Shown in pieces: positions 55,338 to 64,000 of a stretch of DNA of 64,000 nucleotides (positions within the stretch are counted from its first letter, which is position 1; each line of letters begins with the position of its first letter). The DNA comes from Cyanobium sp. AMD-g (GTDB lineage Bacteria > Cyanobacteriota > Cyanobacteriia > PCC-6307 > Cyanobiaceae), in assembly GCF_024346395.1 (NCBI RefSeq), contig NZ_JAGQCW010000002.1, forward strand, positions 186,001 through 250,000, read 5' to 3'. The notes under the pieces are model-generated. The model was not told where the DNA came from, did not search any database, and was given only the letters and a program-made list of their open reading frames with translations. A program made the translations under genes and the position numbers.

Positions 55338-55496
55338 CGTCTAACATGAAGATGCAACGGAAGGAATTGGCAAAGGCTTTCTTCCTATGCTCAGAGCTCA
55401 TGCCCGCCCGCTGATCTTGGACTTGACTCAAGAGTTCACTCCACTCTTCTCAACAAACCGGCACTGCCCACCCAGTCCTTCCATCTGCGGTCAGAA

Positions 55497-56294
55497 ATGT
55501 TCCCGGGAGCAAGCGAGGTAGGGTTTGCCTTGGCCCCGAGCAAGAGACCAGTGCGTGCTCCCCTCGCCTTAGCTGCCGCTGGCCTTCTGGCACTGACCAT
55601 TCCGGCTGGGGTTGGACTGGCCCAGGCCGCGATCGAAAGTCAAAGGGTCACGTTTCGAGCCGGAGCTGATTCCACCCTGCTGAAGGGCCAGCTCAAGGGC
55701 GACCAGACCGTCGACTACAGGCTTCGGGCCGGCGCCGGTCAGACCCTGACCGTGGAACTCAAGGGTTCCAACGTGCAGAACTACTTCAATGTGATGGCGG
55801 CCGGGACCGACACCGCCCTGTTCATTGGCAGCAGCTCCGGCGATCGCTTCCGTGGGCCTTTGCCCAGCGATGGCGATGTCAGGGTGAGGGTGTATCTGAT
55901 GCGGCCGGCGGCGCGCCGCAACGAAGCCAGCACCTACAGCCTCAAGGTGGGGATCAGTGGCGCTCCCCTCGCCCCAGTGCCCGCGTCCCGCGATGCGCTG
56001 ATCCCAGGCACTCCGTACCACGCCTCTGCGGAGGTGCCCTGTGGGTCCGGCAGCAGCGGTAAGGCCACCAGGTGCAAGGCCTCCGTGATTCGCCGGGCCA
56101 ACAACAGCGCCACGGTGGTGGTGCTGAACCCCGAGGGCCAGAAACGCCAGTTCCTGTTCGTCAAGGGCAAGGCTGTTGCTTCCGATCAGCCCGAGAAGCT
56201 CTCGGTTCAGCGGCGCGGGGATGTGTCGGTGCTGGTGCTTGGTGAGATCTTCGAGCGCTACGAGATCGTCGACGCTCTGGTGGTGGGGGGTTGA
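55497..56294 (+). CDS. Secreted protein, g-type lysozyme inhibitor-like
   Basis: The 265-residue exported protein has a signal segment (LALAAAGLLALTIPAGVGLA), then a domain (residues 45-155) with VDYRLRAGAGQTLTVELKGS, NYFNVMAAG and VRVRVYLMRPAARR, resembling the PliG fold. A second domain contains two Cys (VPCGSGSSGKATRCKASVIR) that may form a disulfide, and EGQKRQFLFVKGKA. Lysozyme inhibition is a weak guess; periplasmic location is firmer. It lies 29 bp before the TNase-like gene. Confidence 0.65.
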   Translation: MFPGASEVGFALAPSKRPVRAPLALAAAGLLALTIPAGVGLAQAAIESQRVTFRAGADSTLLKGQLKGDQTVDYRLRAGAGQTLTVELKGSNVQNYFNVMAAGTDTALFIGSSSGDRFRGPLPSDGDVRVRVYLMRPAARRNEASTYSLKVGISGAPLAPVPASRDALIPGTPYHASAEVPCGSGSSGKATRCKASVIRRANNSATVVVLNPEGQKRQFLFVKGKAVASDQPEKLSVQRRGDVSVLVLGEIFERYEIVDALVVGG

Positions 56295-56323
56295 GGCCCC
56301 AGCCCGTGGGGAGGGAAGGCGCC

Positions 56324-56803
56324 GTGAATCGCACGTTGGTTGGTGTGGCCGCCCTGCTCCTTTCCATGTCGGGGGCTCCGGTACTTGCCATTCCCCCGCC
56401 CCCTCCCAACGATGTTCGAATCGTGCGGGTGCTGGATGGCCACACAATCGTCGTAACCCCCTACGGCGACCCGTTCAAGGTGCGGCTGGCCTGCATCCGG
56501 GCCCCGCAATTCCCGCAGGGCAGTTCTGCCCTGGCCGCCAAGGCCGCCCTTGAGGCCCTTCTCCAGCCCGGCGCCTGGGTGAGTCTGTCGACGCGCAGCA
56601 AGGCCGCTGACGGCGTCGATCTGGCGGAGATCACTCCAGTTGGTTCGAGGGTGCCGATCAACCTGAGCCTGGTGCAAGTCGGCTTGGCGGCGCTGGATCC
56701 CCTGGCCGCGAGCCCGTGCAACCAGGAGATCTACCGAGAGGCGGAGTTGAGAGCCAAAGCCATGCAACTTGGACTCTGGAGGCCATCGCCGGGAACCCGA
56801 TAG
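56324..56803 (+). CDS. Exported thermonuclease-like (TNase) protein
   Basis: This protein of about 159 residues has a signal segment (TLVGVAALLLSMSGAPVLA) and a staphylococcal-nuclease fold: VRIVRVLDGHTIVVTPYGDP, FKVRLACIRAPQFPQGSSAL and NLSLVQVGLAALDP. Of the catalytic set in staphylococcal nuclease (Arg35, Asp40, Glu43, Arg87), Arg is kept in VRLACI, but the IDxPE positions read IRAPQ, and no clear Arg87 follows (DGVDLAEI). It is therefore probably non-catalytic. The start may be GTG 56324 or ATG 56291. Confidence 0.72.
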   Translation: MNRTLVGVAALLLSMSGAPVLAIPPPPPNDVRIVRVLDGHTIVVTPYGDPFKVRLACIRAPQFPQGSSALAAKAALEALLQPGAWVSLSTRSKAADGVDLAEITPVGSRVPINLSLVQVGLAALDPLAASPCNQEIYREAELRAKAMQLGLWRPSPGTR

Positions 56804-56810
56804 GGGCAGC

Positions 56811-59432
56811 TCAGACCTCCGCCAGCACCTTCTGCTCCTCCTCCACGCTCACCACCCGCCCGGCATCCTCGAAGCCATCGATCTGGTCGAAGTTGAGGTA
56901 GCGGTAGAGCTGGTCGGAGAGGGGGTCGATCTTGGCCGCCGCGATCTCCAGGTATTCGGCCGGGCTGGGAATGCGCCCTAGCAGGGCGCACACCGCCGCC
57001 AGTTCGGCGCTGCCCAGGTACACCTGGGCGCCGTTGCCGAGGCGGTTGTTGAAGTTGCGGGTGCTGGTGGAGAACACGGTGGTGTTGTCCTCCACCCGGG
57101 CCTGGTTGCCCATGCACAGGGAGCAGCCGGGCAGCTCCATGCGGGCGCCGGCGGTTTCGAACTTGGCGGTGTAGCCCTCGGCCCGCAGCACTTCGTCGTC
57201 CATGCGGGTGGGCGGACACACCCACAGCCGGGCGGCGCTGGTGCCGGCCCCGTCCAGCACCGTGGCGGCGGCGCGGTAGTGGCCGATGTTGGTCATGCAG
57301 GAGCCGATGAACACCTCATCGATCCGGTCGCCGGCCACCTCGCTCAGCAGCTTGACGTTGTCCGGGTCGTTGGGGCAGGCCAGGATCGGCTCGCTCAGCT
57401 CGTCCAGGTTGATGTCGATCACCGCCGCGTACTCGGCGTCGGCATCGGCCTCCATCAGCACCGGATCCGCCAGCCAGGCCTCCATCGCCTTGATCCGGCG
57501 CGCCATGGTGCGGGCATCGCTGTAGCCCCGGGCGATCATGTTCTTGAGCAGCGCCACGTTGCTGCGCAGGTATTCGCTCACTGTCTCGACGCTCAGCTTG
57601 ATCGTGCTGCCGGCGCAGGAGCGTTCGGCGGTCGCGTCCGTCAGTTCAAACGCCTGCTCCAGCTTCAGATCCGGCAGCCCTTCGATTTCCATGATCCGGC
57701 CGCTGAAGATGTTCTTCTTGCCGGCCTTCTCCACCGTCAGCAGACCCTGCTGGATGGCCACATAAGGGATGGCGTTGACCACGTCCCGCAGGGTGACGCC
57801 GGGCTGCAGGGAGCCGGAGAAGCGCACCAGCACCGACTCGGGCATGTCGAGCGGCATGGCGCCGATGGCGGCGGCGAAGGCCACCAGGCCGGAGCCGGCC
57901 GGGAAGGAGATGCCGAGCGGGAAGCGGGTGTGGCTGTCACCGCCGGTACCCACCGTGTCCGGCAGCAGCATGCGGTTGAGCCAGCTGTGGATGATGCCGT
58001 CGCCGGGGCGCAGGGCGACGCCACCGCGGGAGCTGATGAAGTCGGGCAGCTCGGCGTGGGTCTTGAGGTCGACCGGCTTGGGGTAGGCGGCGGTGTGGCA
58101 GAAGCTCTGCATCACCAGATCGGCGGAGAAGCCCAGGCAGGCCAGCTCCTTCATCTCGTCGCGGGTCATCGGCCCGGTGGTGTCCTGGCTGCCGACGCTG
58201 GTCATCAGCGGTTCGCAGCTCGTGCCGGGGCGCACGCCGGCCAGGCCGCAGGCCTTGCCCACCATCTTCTGGGCCAGGGTGAAGCCCTTGCCCGTGTCGA
58301 CCGGGGCCACCGGCCGGATGAAGGCCTCCGAGGGGGGCAGGCCCAGCTGCAGCCGCACCTTGTCGGTGAGCGAGCGGCCGATCAGCAGGGGGATGCGGCC
58401 ACCGGCCCGCACCTCGTCGGCGATGGTGCTGGGCTTGAGCTCGAAGCGGGCCACCACCTCCCCGGCCCCCGGCTGGCCGGCGGCCCGCTCGATCATGCCG
58501 GCGTGGGGCCGGATCGTGATCACGTCGCCACTGTTGAGCCCGCTGACGTCGCACTCGATCGGCAGGGCGCCGGAGTCCTCGGCGGTGTTGAAGAAGATCG
58601 GCGCGATCTTGCCCCCGAGCACCACCCCGCCGCTGCGCTTGTTGGGCACGTGGGGGATGTCGGTGCCGATGTGCCAGAGCACCGAATTGATGGCGGATTT
58701 CCGCGAGCTGCCCGTGCCCACCACATCGCCCACGTAGGCGAGCGGATGGCCCTTGGCCTTGAGTTCGGCGATCAGGGCCAGCCCTTCGGGCATGCGCGTC
58801 TCCAGCATCGCCTGGGCGTGCAGGGGGATGTCGGGGCGGGTGGTGGCGTGGGTGGCCGGCGAGAGGTCGTCGGTGTTGGTTTCCCCGGTCACCTTGAACA
58901 CCGTGACGGTGATCGCCTCCGGCAGGGGCGGCCGGGCGTGGAACCATTCCGCCGCCGCCCAGCTGTCCACCACCTGGCGGGCCAGGGGGTTGGTCTCGGC
59001 CAGCTCCAGCACGTCGTGGAAGGCGTCGTACACCAGCAGGGTGCGGCTCAGTCCCCGGGCCGCCTCGGCGGCGATGGCGGCCTCCGGGCAGGAGAGCAGC
59101 GCGATCAGGGCGCCGACGTTGTAGCCGCCGATCATCGTGGCCAGCAGCCGGGTGGCCTCCAGGGGGCTGACCAGGGGGCTGGTCGTGCTGCCCTGGGCCA
59201 CGGCGCTGAGCCAGCCGGCCTTCACGTAGGCAGCCTCATCCACCCCAGGCGGGATGCGTTCGCTCAGCAGGTGCAGCAGAAAGGCCTCTTCGCCGGCGGG
59301 GGGGTGCTCCAGCAACTCGGTGAGGGCCTGGGCCTCGGGTGCCGTCAGCGGCAGGGGCGGCACGCCGAGGGCTTCGCGGGCGGCGGCGGCTTCGCGGTAG
59401 GTGGGCAGCAGGTCGGCGGGCAAGAGGGACAT
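56811..59432 (-). CDS. acnB: Aconitate hydratase B
   Basis: This AcnB of about 873 residues interconverts citrate and isocitrate in the TCA cycle. It has the N-terminal HEAT-like domain ([20 protein letters not shown]), a swivel domain, then [51 protein letters not shown] and the Fe-S cysteines in [14 protein letters not shown] and [16 protein letters not shown] use ATG 59432 ([20 protein letters not shown]); the frame opens to 59483. It ends 7 bp from the convergent TNase-like gene. Confidence 0.96.
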   Translation of the reverse strand: MSLLPADLLPTYREAAAAREALGVPPLPLTAPEAQALTELLEHPPAGEEAFLLHLLSERIPPGVDEAAYVKAGWLSAVAQGSTTSPLVSPLEATRLLATMIGGYNVGALIALLSCPEAAIAAEAARGLSRTLLVYDAFHDVLELAETNPLARQVVDSWAAAEWFHARPPLPEAITVTVFKVTGETNTDDLSPATHATTRPDIPLHAQAMLETRMPEGLALIAELKAKGHPLAYVGDVVGTGSSRKSAINSVLWHIGTDIPHVPNKRSGGVVLGGKIAPIFFNTAEDSGALPIECDVSGLNSGDVITIRPHAGMIERAAGQPGAGEVVARFELKPSTIADEVRAGGRIPLLIGRSLTDKVRLQLGLPPSEAFIRPVAPVDTGKGFTLAQKMVGKACGLAGVRPGTSCEPLMTSVGSQDTTGPMTRDEMKELACLGFSADLVMQSFCHTAAYPKPVDLKTHAELPDFISSRGGVALRPGDGIIHSWLNRMLLPDTVGTGGDSHTRFPLGISFPAGSGLVAFAAAIGAMPLDMPESVLVRFSGSLQPGVTLRDVVNAIPYVAIQQGLLTVEKAGKKNIFSGRIMEIEGLPDLKLEQAFELTDATAERSCAGSTIKLSVETVSEYLRSNVALLKNMIARGYSDARTMARRIKAMEAWLADPVLMEADADAEYAAVIDINLDELSEPILACPNDPDNVKLLSEVAGDRIDEVFIGSCMTNIGHYRAAATVLDGAGTSAARLWVCPPTRMDDEVLRAEGYTAKFETAGARMELPGCSLCMGNQARVEDNTTVFSTSTRNFNNRLGNGAQVYLGSAELAAVCALLGRIPSPAEYLEIAAAKIDPLSDQLYRYLNFDQIDGFEDAGRVVSVEEEQKVLAEV

Positions 59433-59624
59433 GGGGGCGTGGGTCCGGGTCGTACCCCCGGATGGCATGGGCATGACCCCCATTGTTCTTCCCCGCGGGG
59501 CCGCCCTCTGGTGACGACGGCTGCAGAAGTCGTCGCTGCCACGTTGGCGCCAGGGTGGCGAAGGGGGTCTGGAACGTCAGTTCGTAGGCTGGAGGGTCTG
59601 ACCAATCCCCGCCGGCCGCCGCGC

Positions 59625-60698
59625 ATGATCCCCACCTCCGATCTCCACGTGGTGGAAACCCGGCCGCTGGTGCCGCCGGCGGTGCTGCATGCGGAGTTGC
59701 CCCTGTCCGAGCAGGCCGCCCGCACCGTGCAGCAGGCGCGCGAACGCATCAAGGCCATCCTGCATGCCGGTGACCAGCGGGTGCTGGTGATCGTCGGCCC
59801 CTGTTCGGTCCATGACGTGGCCGCCGCCCGTGAGTACGCCGAGGCCATCGCCCAGGCCCAGCGCCGGCACCGCAGCGAGCTGGAGATCGTGATGCGGGTC
59901 TACTTCGAGAAGCCCCGCACCACCGTGGGCTGGAAAGGAATGATCAACGATCCCCATCTCGACGGCAGCTACGACATCAACACCGGCCTGCGCCGGGCCC
60001 GTTCCCTGCTGCTGCACCTGGCGGAGATGGGCTTGCCGGCGGCCACCGAGGTGCTCGATCCGGTGGTGCCCCAGTACCTCGCCGATCTGATCAGCTGGAC
60101 CGCCATCGGCGCCCGCACCACCGAAAGCCAGACCCACCGCGAGATGGCCTCGGGCCTGTCGATGCCGATCGGCTTCAAGAACGGCACCGACGGCAGCGCC
60201 GCCACCGCCATCAATGCCATGGAGGCGGCCGCCCGGCCGCACCATTTTCTGGGCATCAACAAGGAGGGCCAGGCCGCCATCGTCTCCACCACCGGCAACC
60301 CGGATGGCCACCTGGTGCTGCGGGGGGGCAAGAGCGGCCCCAACTACCACGCCGAGGCGGTCGAGGCCGCAGCGGCCCTGCTGGCCAAGGACGGTCTGCC
60401 GGCCCGGCTGATGGTGGATTGCAGCCACGGCAATTCCAACAAGGACTACCGCCGCCAGGGGGAGGTCCTGCGGCAGGTGGCCGACCAGGTGCGCCAGGGT
60501 TCTGTCCATGTGATGGGGGTGATGGTGGAGAGCCATCTGGTGGAAGGAAACCAGAAGATCTCCGCCGATCTTTCCTCCCTCACCTATGGCCAGAGCATCA
60601 CCGATGCCTGCATCGATCTGGACACCACCCTGGGCCTGCTGGTTGAACTCGCCGAGGCCGTCCAGCAGGCCCAGGCCCGAAGCCTTGCCCTGGCCTGA
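59625..60698 (+). CDS. aroG: DAHP synthase, class I (AroF/G/H type)
   Basis: The 357-residue enzyme begins the shikimate pathway, joining PEP and erythrose 4-phosphate. Landmarks are LVIVGPCSVHDVAAAREYAE, MRVYFEKPRTTVGWKGMIND, GARTTESQTHREMASGLSMP, GFKNGTDGS and VDCSHGNSNKDYRRQ. It is of the E. coli type, whose members differ in feedback inhibition by Phe, Tyr or Trp; the sequence does not decide which, so the symbol is by type only. The ATG at 59625 is divergent from acnB. Confidence 0.95.
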   Translation: MIPTSDLHVVETRPLVPPAVLHAELPLSEQAARTVQQARERIKAILHAGDQRVLVIVGPCSVHDVAAAREYAEAIAQAQRRHRSELEIVMRVYFEKPRTTVGWKGMINDPHLDGSYDINTGLRRARSLLLHLAEMGLPAATEVLDPVVPQYLADLISWTAIGARTTESQTHREMASGLSMPIGFKNGTDGSAATAINAMEAAARPHHFLGINKEGQAAIVSTTGNPDGHLVLRGGKSGPNYHAEAVEAAAALLAKDGLPARLMVDCSHGNSNKDYRRQGEVLRQVADQVRQGSVHVMGVMVESHLVEGNQKISADLSSLTYGQSITDACIDLDTTLGLLVELAEAVQQAQARSLALA

Positions 60699-60704
60699 GG
60701 GGCA

Positions 60705-60735
60705 AATCAGCACTCCAATGCTGTGAGTGCTGATT
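60705..60735. repeat. 11-bp inverted repeat after the DAHP synthase
   Basis: AATCAGCACTC and GAGTGCTGATT pair perfectly around a 9-nt loop, six bases after the stop codon. No T run follows, so it could be a processing or stability hairpin more than a classical terminator. Confidence 0.6.
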
Positions 60736-60823
60736 CGATCGTCTGCAACAGACTGTTCTTGATGAACAGCTGACTGGCGCGCCCTGGGTACGTTTGGATC
60801 GGCAAGATCAACGAGGTTCGCTG

Positions 60824-61192
60824 ATGTCCTATCTCCTGCAGTTCTGCGGGTTGTCGGATCCCTTGCAGTTGTTTTACCTCGAACAGAATTCCGCCGGCCC
60901 CGTCTCCGGCAGACCCACCTCTGGCAGCCCCATCTCCGGCCCGATCTACGGAGGCTTCCGCCCGTTCCAGCTGGATGATCTGCTGGGCTGGGCCCTCGAC
61001 ACCGCCCGGGGCCGCAGCTGGGACGGCGAGGCCATCCAGCGGCTGGTGCTCGACGTCTGGATGGAGCGGGCCGATGTGATCCGCCAGTGGCAGCGGCGGC
61101 TGCGGGAGGAGCCGGCGGAGCGGATGCTGGTGGCGGGGATCGGCACCCAGCGCGACTGGGAATTCCGCTGCGAACAGCTGCTACGGGCCTGA
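60824..61192 (+). CDS. Conserved hypothetical protein
   Basis: The protein of about 122 residues begins MSYLLQFCGLSDPLQLFYLE. A Gly/Ser/Pro-rich linker (SGRPTSGSPISGPIYGG) joins it to a helical C-terminal part (LDDLLGWALDTARGRSWDGE; WMERADVIRQWQRRLREEPA). No domain is recognised. I prefer ATG 60824 to the earlier TTG 60794. It ends 28 bp from the convergent channel gene. Confidence 0.6.
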   Translation: MSYLLQFCGLSDPLQLFYLEQNSAGPVSGRPTSGSPISGPIYGGFRPFQLDDLLGWALDTARGRSWDGEAIQRLVLDVWMERADVIRQWQRRLREEPAERMLVAGIGTQRDWEFRCEQLLRA

Positions 61193-61220
61193 GCCGCAGC
61201 TCTCCCTGTCTGCGGCCGGC

Positions 61221-62684
61221 TCAGTCGACCTGGATGCCGAACAGGTCCCGCATGCGCTCCAGGATGGAGGTCTGGCGCCGGGCCGCATCCGGCGAAGAGA
61301 GCTTCTCCAGTTCCGAGCGCCGTTGGCCCACGATCGCCGCCAGGGCATCCAGCACGCCGGCGTCGTCCTCCACCAGGGGCATGAAGTCGTCCCGCTCCAC
61401 TTCCAGCAGCACGCATTCGCCGCGAGCCCGCACCGTGGCCGTGCGCGGTTCGCCCGTGCACACGGTCATCTCCCCGAAGATCTGATCACGGCCCAGCACC
61501 GCCACCGAGCGTCCCAGCGGGGAGCCATCGGCCTTGAACACCTCCACCTCGCCGTCCACCACCTGGAACAGGGCGTCGCCCTCTTCCCCCTCTCCCACGA
61601 TTGTTTCGCCGGAGCCGAAGCGCAGGCAGCGCACCTCCGGGGCGAGCCGATTCACCTGCTCGGGATCCAGTTGGGCGAACAGCCAGCTGCGCTGCAGCAG
61701 TTGCGCCGTCAGGGAAGCATCCACGCCGGTGGGGTGGGCCGGGTCCCGCTGCCTCTGGCGGCGCTTGAGCTCCCGCACCGGATAGGGCAGCTCCCAGCCC
61801 TGCCGCTCCAGGGCGTACCAGATCTGCTCCAGCAGTTCGCTGCGCAGCCGCATCCGATCGCCCTCCGAGGGGCCCTGCTGGGAAGCCTGCAGTTCGTAGC
61901 GGATGAGGGAGTCCTCGTAGGACATGATCAGCACCTCCGGTGCCGGATCGACCAGCACCAGGGGGTTGTCAGCCATCACCCGCAGCAGCAACTGGCGGGC
62001 CCGGGCCGGCGGGATTTCGTAGCCCAGGGCGATCGCGAAGCAGTTCCCCACCGGCTCGTGCTGGCTGAACCGCCGCATCGGGTTGTCCGCCACCGTGTTG
62101 TTGGGCAGGTTCACGGTGGAGCCGTCCTTGCGGCGCAGGCGGGTGCTCATCAGATGCAGCGATTCCACCACGCCGTTCTCCTCGCCGACGCTGATCCAGT
62201 CCCCCTCCCGGAAGGGCGGATCCAGCTGCAGTTCGATGCCGGCGAACAGATCTTTGAGTGTTTCCTGGGCCGCCAGGCCGATGACGGCGGTGAGCACCGC
62301 CGAGGTGGTCACCAGTCCCACCAGGTTGAGGTTGGCCAGGCGCTGCAGCACCAGCACCGTGGCCAGCGCCGACAGCCCCAGGCTGAGCAGGTCGCGCAGG
62401 ATCTTGGCGGTGGGCCGCCACCAGCCCAGGGCTTCCGGGCACTCCAGGGCCAGCCAGGCGAGAAGGGCGATCAGGGCGTAGGCGGTGGCCAGTTCGTCCA
62501 TGGCACCCAGCCACTGCATCCCGGCCGGTCGGGTGATGTTGCCGAGGACGCACCAGAGCAGCACCGCCACCAGGGGCAGGAGCAGCGGTGGCGCCGGCAG
62601 GCGGAAGCGACGGGTGGCCAGCCGCAGGCCCAGCAGGACCGCCACCAGGGCCAGGCCGATGAGGATCCGCTCGATCGGTCCCAT
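61221..62684 (-). CDS. MscS-type channel with cyclic-nucleotide-binding domain
   Basis: The protein of about 487 residues has four or so N-terminal TM helices, an MscS pore and beta domain (IGLAAQETLKDLFAGIELQL, PPFREGDWISVGEENGVVES), and a C-terminal cNMP-binding domain (about 350-470: LAPEVRCLRFGSGETIVGEG; FGEMTVCTGEPRTATVRARG). The last motif is the phosphate-binding cassette. It should release solutes on osmotic shock, under control of cAMP or cGMP. Its ATG shares a base with the preceding gene's stop (TGATG), so the pair is coupled. Confidence 0.92.
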   Translation of the reverse strand: MGPIERILIGLALVAVLLGLRLATRRFRLPAPPLLLPLVAVLLWCVLGNITRPAGMQWLGAMDELATAYALIALLAWLALECPEALGWWRPTAKILRDLLSLGLSALATVLVLQRLANLNLVGLVTTSAVLTAVIGLAAQETLKDLFAGIELQLDPPFREGDWISVGEENGVVESLHLMSTRLRRKDGSTVNLPNNTVADNPMRRFSQHEPVGNCFAIALGYEIPPARARQLLLRVMADNPLVLVDPAPEVLIMSYEDSLIRYELQASQQGPSEGDRMRLRSELLEQIWYALERQGWELPYPVRELKRRQRQRDPAHPTGVDASLTAQLLQRSWLFAQLDPEQVNRLAPEVRCLRFGSGETIVGEGEEGDALFQVVDGEVEVFKADGSPLGRSVAVLGRDQIFGEMTVCTGEPRTATVRARGECVLLEVERDDFMPLVEDDAGVLDALAAIVGQRRSELEKLSSPDAARRQTSILERMRDLFGIQVD

Positions 62685-63361
62685 CAGCTCAGCACCTGCC
62701 ACAGACCGGCCACCGCCATCGGCACGCTGAAGTTATCAATCCCCAGCAGGGCCCATTGCTCCAGCCCCGTGGCCACCAGAGCGATCAGGGCCATCTCCGC
62801 CGCGGCGGGCGAGGGGTCGCCGCCCAGTTGCCCCAGGGCCAGCAGCACGGTGAGGCTGGCCAGGGCCATCGCGCCGGTGCCCGCCAGGGAACGCCGCTCC
62901 CCGAACACGTTCCAGGAGGGCGAAGCGATCAACGGCCCCAGCAGGCCGGCCAGGCCGTCACCGAACGCCATCACCAGAACGCCGGCCGCCACCGTGGCGG
63001 GATGGGCGGGCCACCAGAGCCACAGCAGCAGGGTGATGGAGGCGCCGTAGGCGATCGTGCCGTAGCTGCGCCGTTCCACGTCCTCGATCGCCGGCAGCAC
63101 CCGCACCCGGTGATTGAGGGCTGCCAGCAGGGTGATGGCGCCGGCGGCGGGCACCGCGATCAGCTTGTCCACCCCGAAGGCCCAGGCGATCAGCACCACC
63201 GGCCCGGCACCGATGTGCACCAGTTTGCGGCTCCATTCCCGTTGCTCGGGCCAGCGGCGGCGCAGCAGCAGGGCAGCACCGCTGAGCAGGGCCAGCCAAC
63301 CAGCCACCACCAGCACGCCGATGAGCTGGGCAACCCCGCCCTGTTGTGGCGGAAGGACCAA
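62684..63361 (-). CDS. Phytol/dolichol-kinase family (VTE5-like)
   Basis: The 225-residue protein has six or seven TM helices of the SEC59/VTE5 family, with REWSRKLVHIGAGPVVLIAW near the N-terminus, NHRVRVLPAIEDVERRSYGT and MAFGDGLAGLLGP (CTP-binding region, G-D-G), then GERRSLAGTGAMALASL. Phytol kinase recycles phytol from chlorophyll into tocopherol and chlorophyll, with CTP as donor in known cases. It precedes the MscS gene in one operon and follows the sigma factor gene by 20 bp. Confidence 0.88.
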   Translation of the reverse strand: MVLPPQQGGVAQLIGVLVVAGWLALLSGAALLLRRRWPEQREWSRKLVHIGAGPVVLIAWAFGVDKLIAVPAAGAITLLAALNHRVRVLPAIEDVERRSYGTIAYGASITLLLWLWWPAHPATVAAGVLVMAFGDGLAGLLGPLIASPSWNVFGERRSLAGTGAMALASLTVLLALGQLGGDPSPAAAEMALIALVATGLEQWALLGIDNFSVPMAVAGLWQVLS

Positions 63362-63381
63362 CGCCAGCAGGGAAGGTGGGG

Positions 63382-64000
63382 TCAGGCGGCCTGGTGGAGA
63401 TTGCTCATCAAGCGCAGCTTCATGATCGCCTTGGCTTCCAGCTGCCGCACCCGCTCACGGGAGACGTTGATCTGACGGCCGATCTCCGCGAGGGTGAGGG
63501 GTTCGGCGCCCTCCAGGCCGAAGCGCAGCCTGAGGATCTTCTGTTCGCGCTCGTTGAGCTGGGAGAGCCAGGCACCGAGGTGCTCCTTCTGAAGATGGCG
63601 GTCCATCGAATCGAAGTGCTCGTTGCTGGCCGGGTCGGCAATCAGTTCCCCCAGGGTGCTGCGATCTTCCTCGCCCCGGGCATGGGCATCAAGGGAGGCG
63701 CAGGGGGCGCTCTGGGTCATCAGTTCCTCGAGCTCTTCGGGCTGCATGCCCATGGCGTGGGCCAACTCGAGGCGATTGGGCTGGCGCCCCAACCGATGGG
63801 AAAGCTCGCGGGTGATGCGCCGCATCTTCGAGAGCTTCTCGCTGATGTGAATCGGCAGACGGATTGTGCGGGCGCTGTTATCGATGGCCCGGGTCATGCC
63901 CTGGCGGATCCACCAGTAGGCGTAGGTGGAGAACTTGTAGCCCATGGCAGGGTCGAATTTGTCGACGGCCCGCTCAAGGCCGATCGCCCCTTCCTGAACC
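63382..64000 (-). CDS. SigA/RpoD-family sigma factor (partial)
   Basis: The gene runs off the right edge. Visible are region 2.3-2.4 ([40 protein letters not shown]), region 3 ([20 protein letters not shown]) and region 4 with the helix-turn-helix [20 protein letters not shown]. It is a group 1 or group 2 sigma factor; the group cannot be decided without the N-terminus. The frame from the window edge to ATG 63945 is open and continues the domain, so the apparent ATG is internal. Confidence 0.93.
   Translation of the reverse strand, partial: VQEGAIGLERAVDKFDPAMGYKFSTYAYWWIRQGMTRAIDNSARTIRLPIHISEKLSKMRRITRELSHRLGRQPNRLELAHAMGMQPEELEELMTQSAPCASLDAHARGEEDRSTLGELIADPASNEHFDSMDRHLQKEHLGAWLSQLNEREQKILRLRFGLEGAEPLTLAEIGRQINVSRERVRQLEAKAIMKLRLMSNLHQAA

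Noticed and set aside
55335-55480. Full attC site after the DUF2806 gene
   Set aside because: Only the GTCTAAC box and a small GGAAG/CTTCC hairpin are present. No matching right arm or GTTRRRY box was found within 140 bp.
57279-59600. Plus-strand open frame of over 700 codons opposite acnB, joined to the DAHP synthase frame
   Set aside because: Antisense shadow of acnB in very GC-rich DNA. The product is His/Gly/Ala/Arg-rich with no domain; only the part from 59625 is a gene.

Overview
The window reads as chromosomal DNA of a high-GC picocyanobacterium of the Synechococcus/Cyanobium/Vulcanococcus type. The support is a PsbQ lipoprotein, DUF3134 and DUF1400 proteins, a Tic20 homologue, a PRC-barrel protein between dnaN and purL, an ABC1-family kinase, a VTE5-like phytol kinase and a SigA-family sigma factor. 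The dnaN - PRC-barrel - purL - purF order with thrC, DUF1400, ABC1 and recN on the other side matches, from memory, the origin-proximal layout of marine Synechococcus and Prochlorococcus. Apart from two AT-richer islands the sequence is very GC-rich, so almost every gene carries long antisense shadow frames, which are left out here.

Region 1-7018 is accessory. It begins with a SnoaL-like gene, the broken remains of a GAP-family membrane gene and of a TPR gene, and an unusual fusion of three EF-hands to a methyltransferase. It then holds what I read as a chromosomal integron. An integron-type tyrosine recombinase (IntI, 6086-7018, minus strand, with the IntI-specific insertion) is followed, in the same direction, by an array of small minus-strand modules separated by imperfect palindromes of about 85-89 bp that have the layout of attC sites. 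The modules are an almost ORF-less first cassette, HicA/HicB, BrnT/BrnA (with an in-frame stop in BrnA), RelE-like/RHH, and a SnoaL-like gene. Here the integrase is transcribed toward the cassettes, opposite to the classical divergent arrangement.

Region 7100-24200 is mainly housekeeping: a GNAT protein, a secreted phytochelatin-synthase-like protease, a glycosyltransferase, purF-purL-PRC-barrel-dnaN, a 388-bp intergenic stretch rich in TGGGGAAA-like words that could belong to the replication origin, thrC, a DUF1400 protein, an ABC1 kinase, recN, a B12-binding radical SAM protein and an internally collapsed P-type ATPase. Region 24238-32209 holds a glycogen-debranching-type glucosidase, glutamate decarboxylase, an autotransporter-like beta-barrel protein divergent from an AraC regulator, a DUF4334 protein and a short-chain dehydrogenase.

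Region 32261-53156 holds uvrA, a TerB-like protein, an LCP-family enzyme, purT, small conserved proteins, mraY, DUF3134, argG, a coiled-coil protein, rpsF, Tic20, aroE, dnaK with a clear terminator, a ThiO-like oxidase, psbQ, purU, an O-antigen-ligase-like protein, a second radical SAM protein and a CaCA antiporter. Region 53195-56803 is a second accessory patch: an MNT/HEPN module, an AT-rich DUF2806 gene bounded by an 11-bp inverted repeat that shares its core with the integron sites, and two secreted proteins. The end holds acnB, a class I DAHP synthase, a small hypothetical, an MscS channel with a cyclic-nucleotide-binding domain, a phytol-kinase-like protein and a partial sigma factor.

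Functional links: purF, purL, purT and purU all serve purine synthesis, with PurU able to supply the formate that PurT uses. aroE and the DAHP synthase belong to the shikimate pathway. Four toxin-antitoxin modules sit in the accessory parts, three of them as consecutive integron cassettes. I saw no tRNA, rRNA or CRISPR array.
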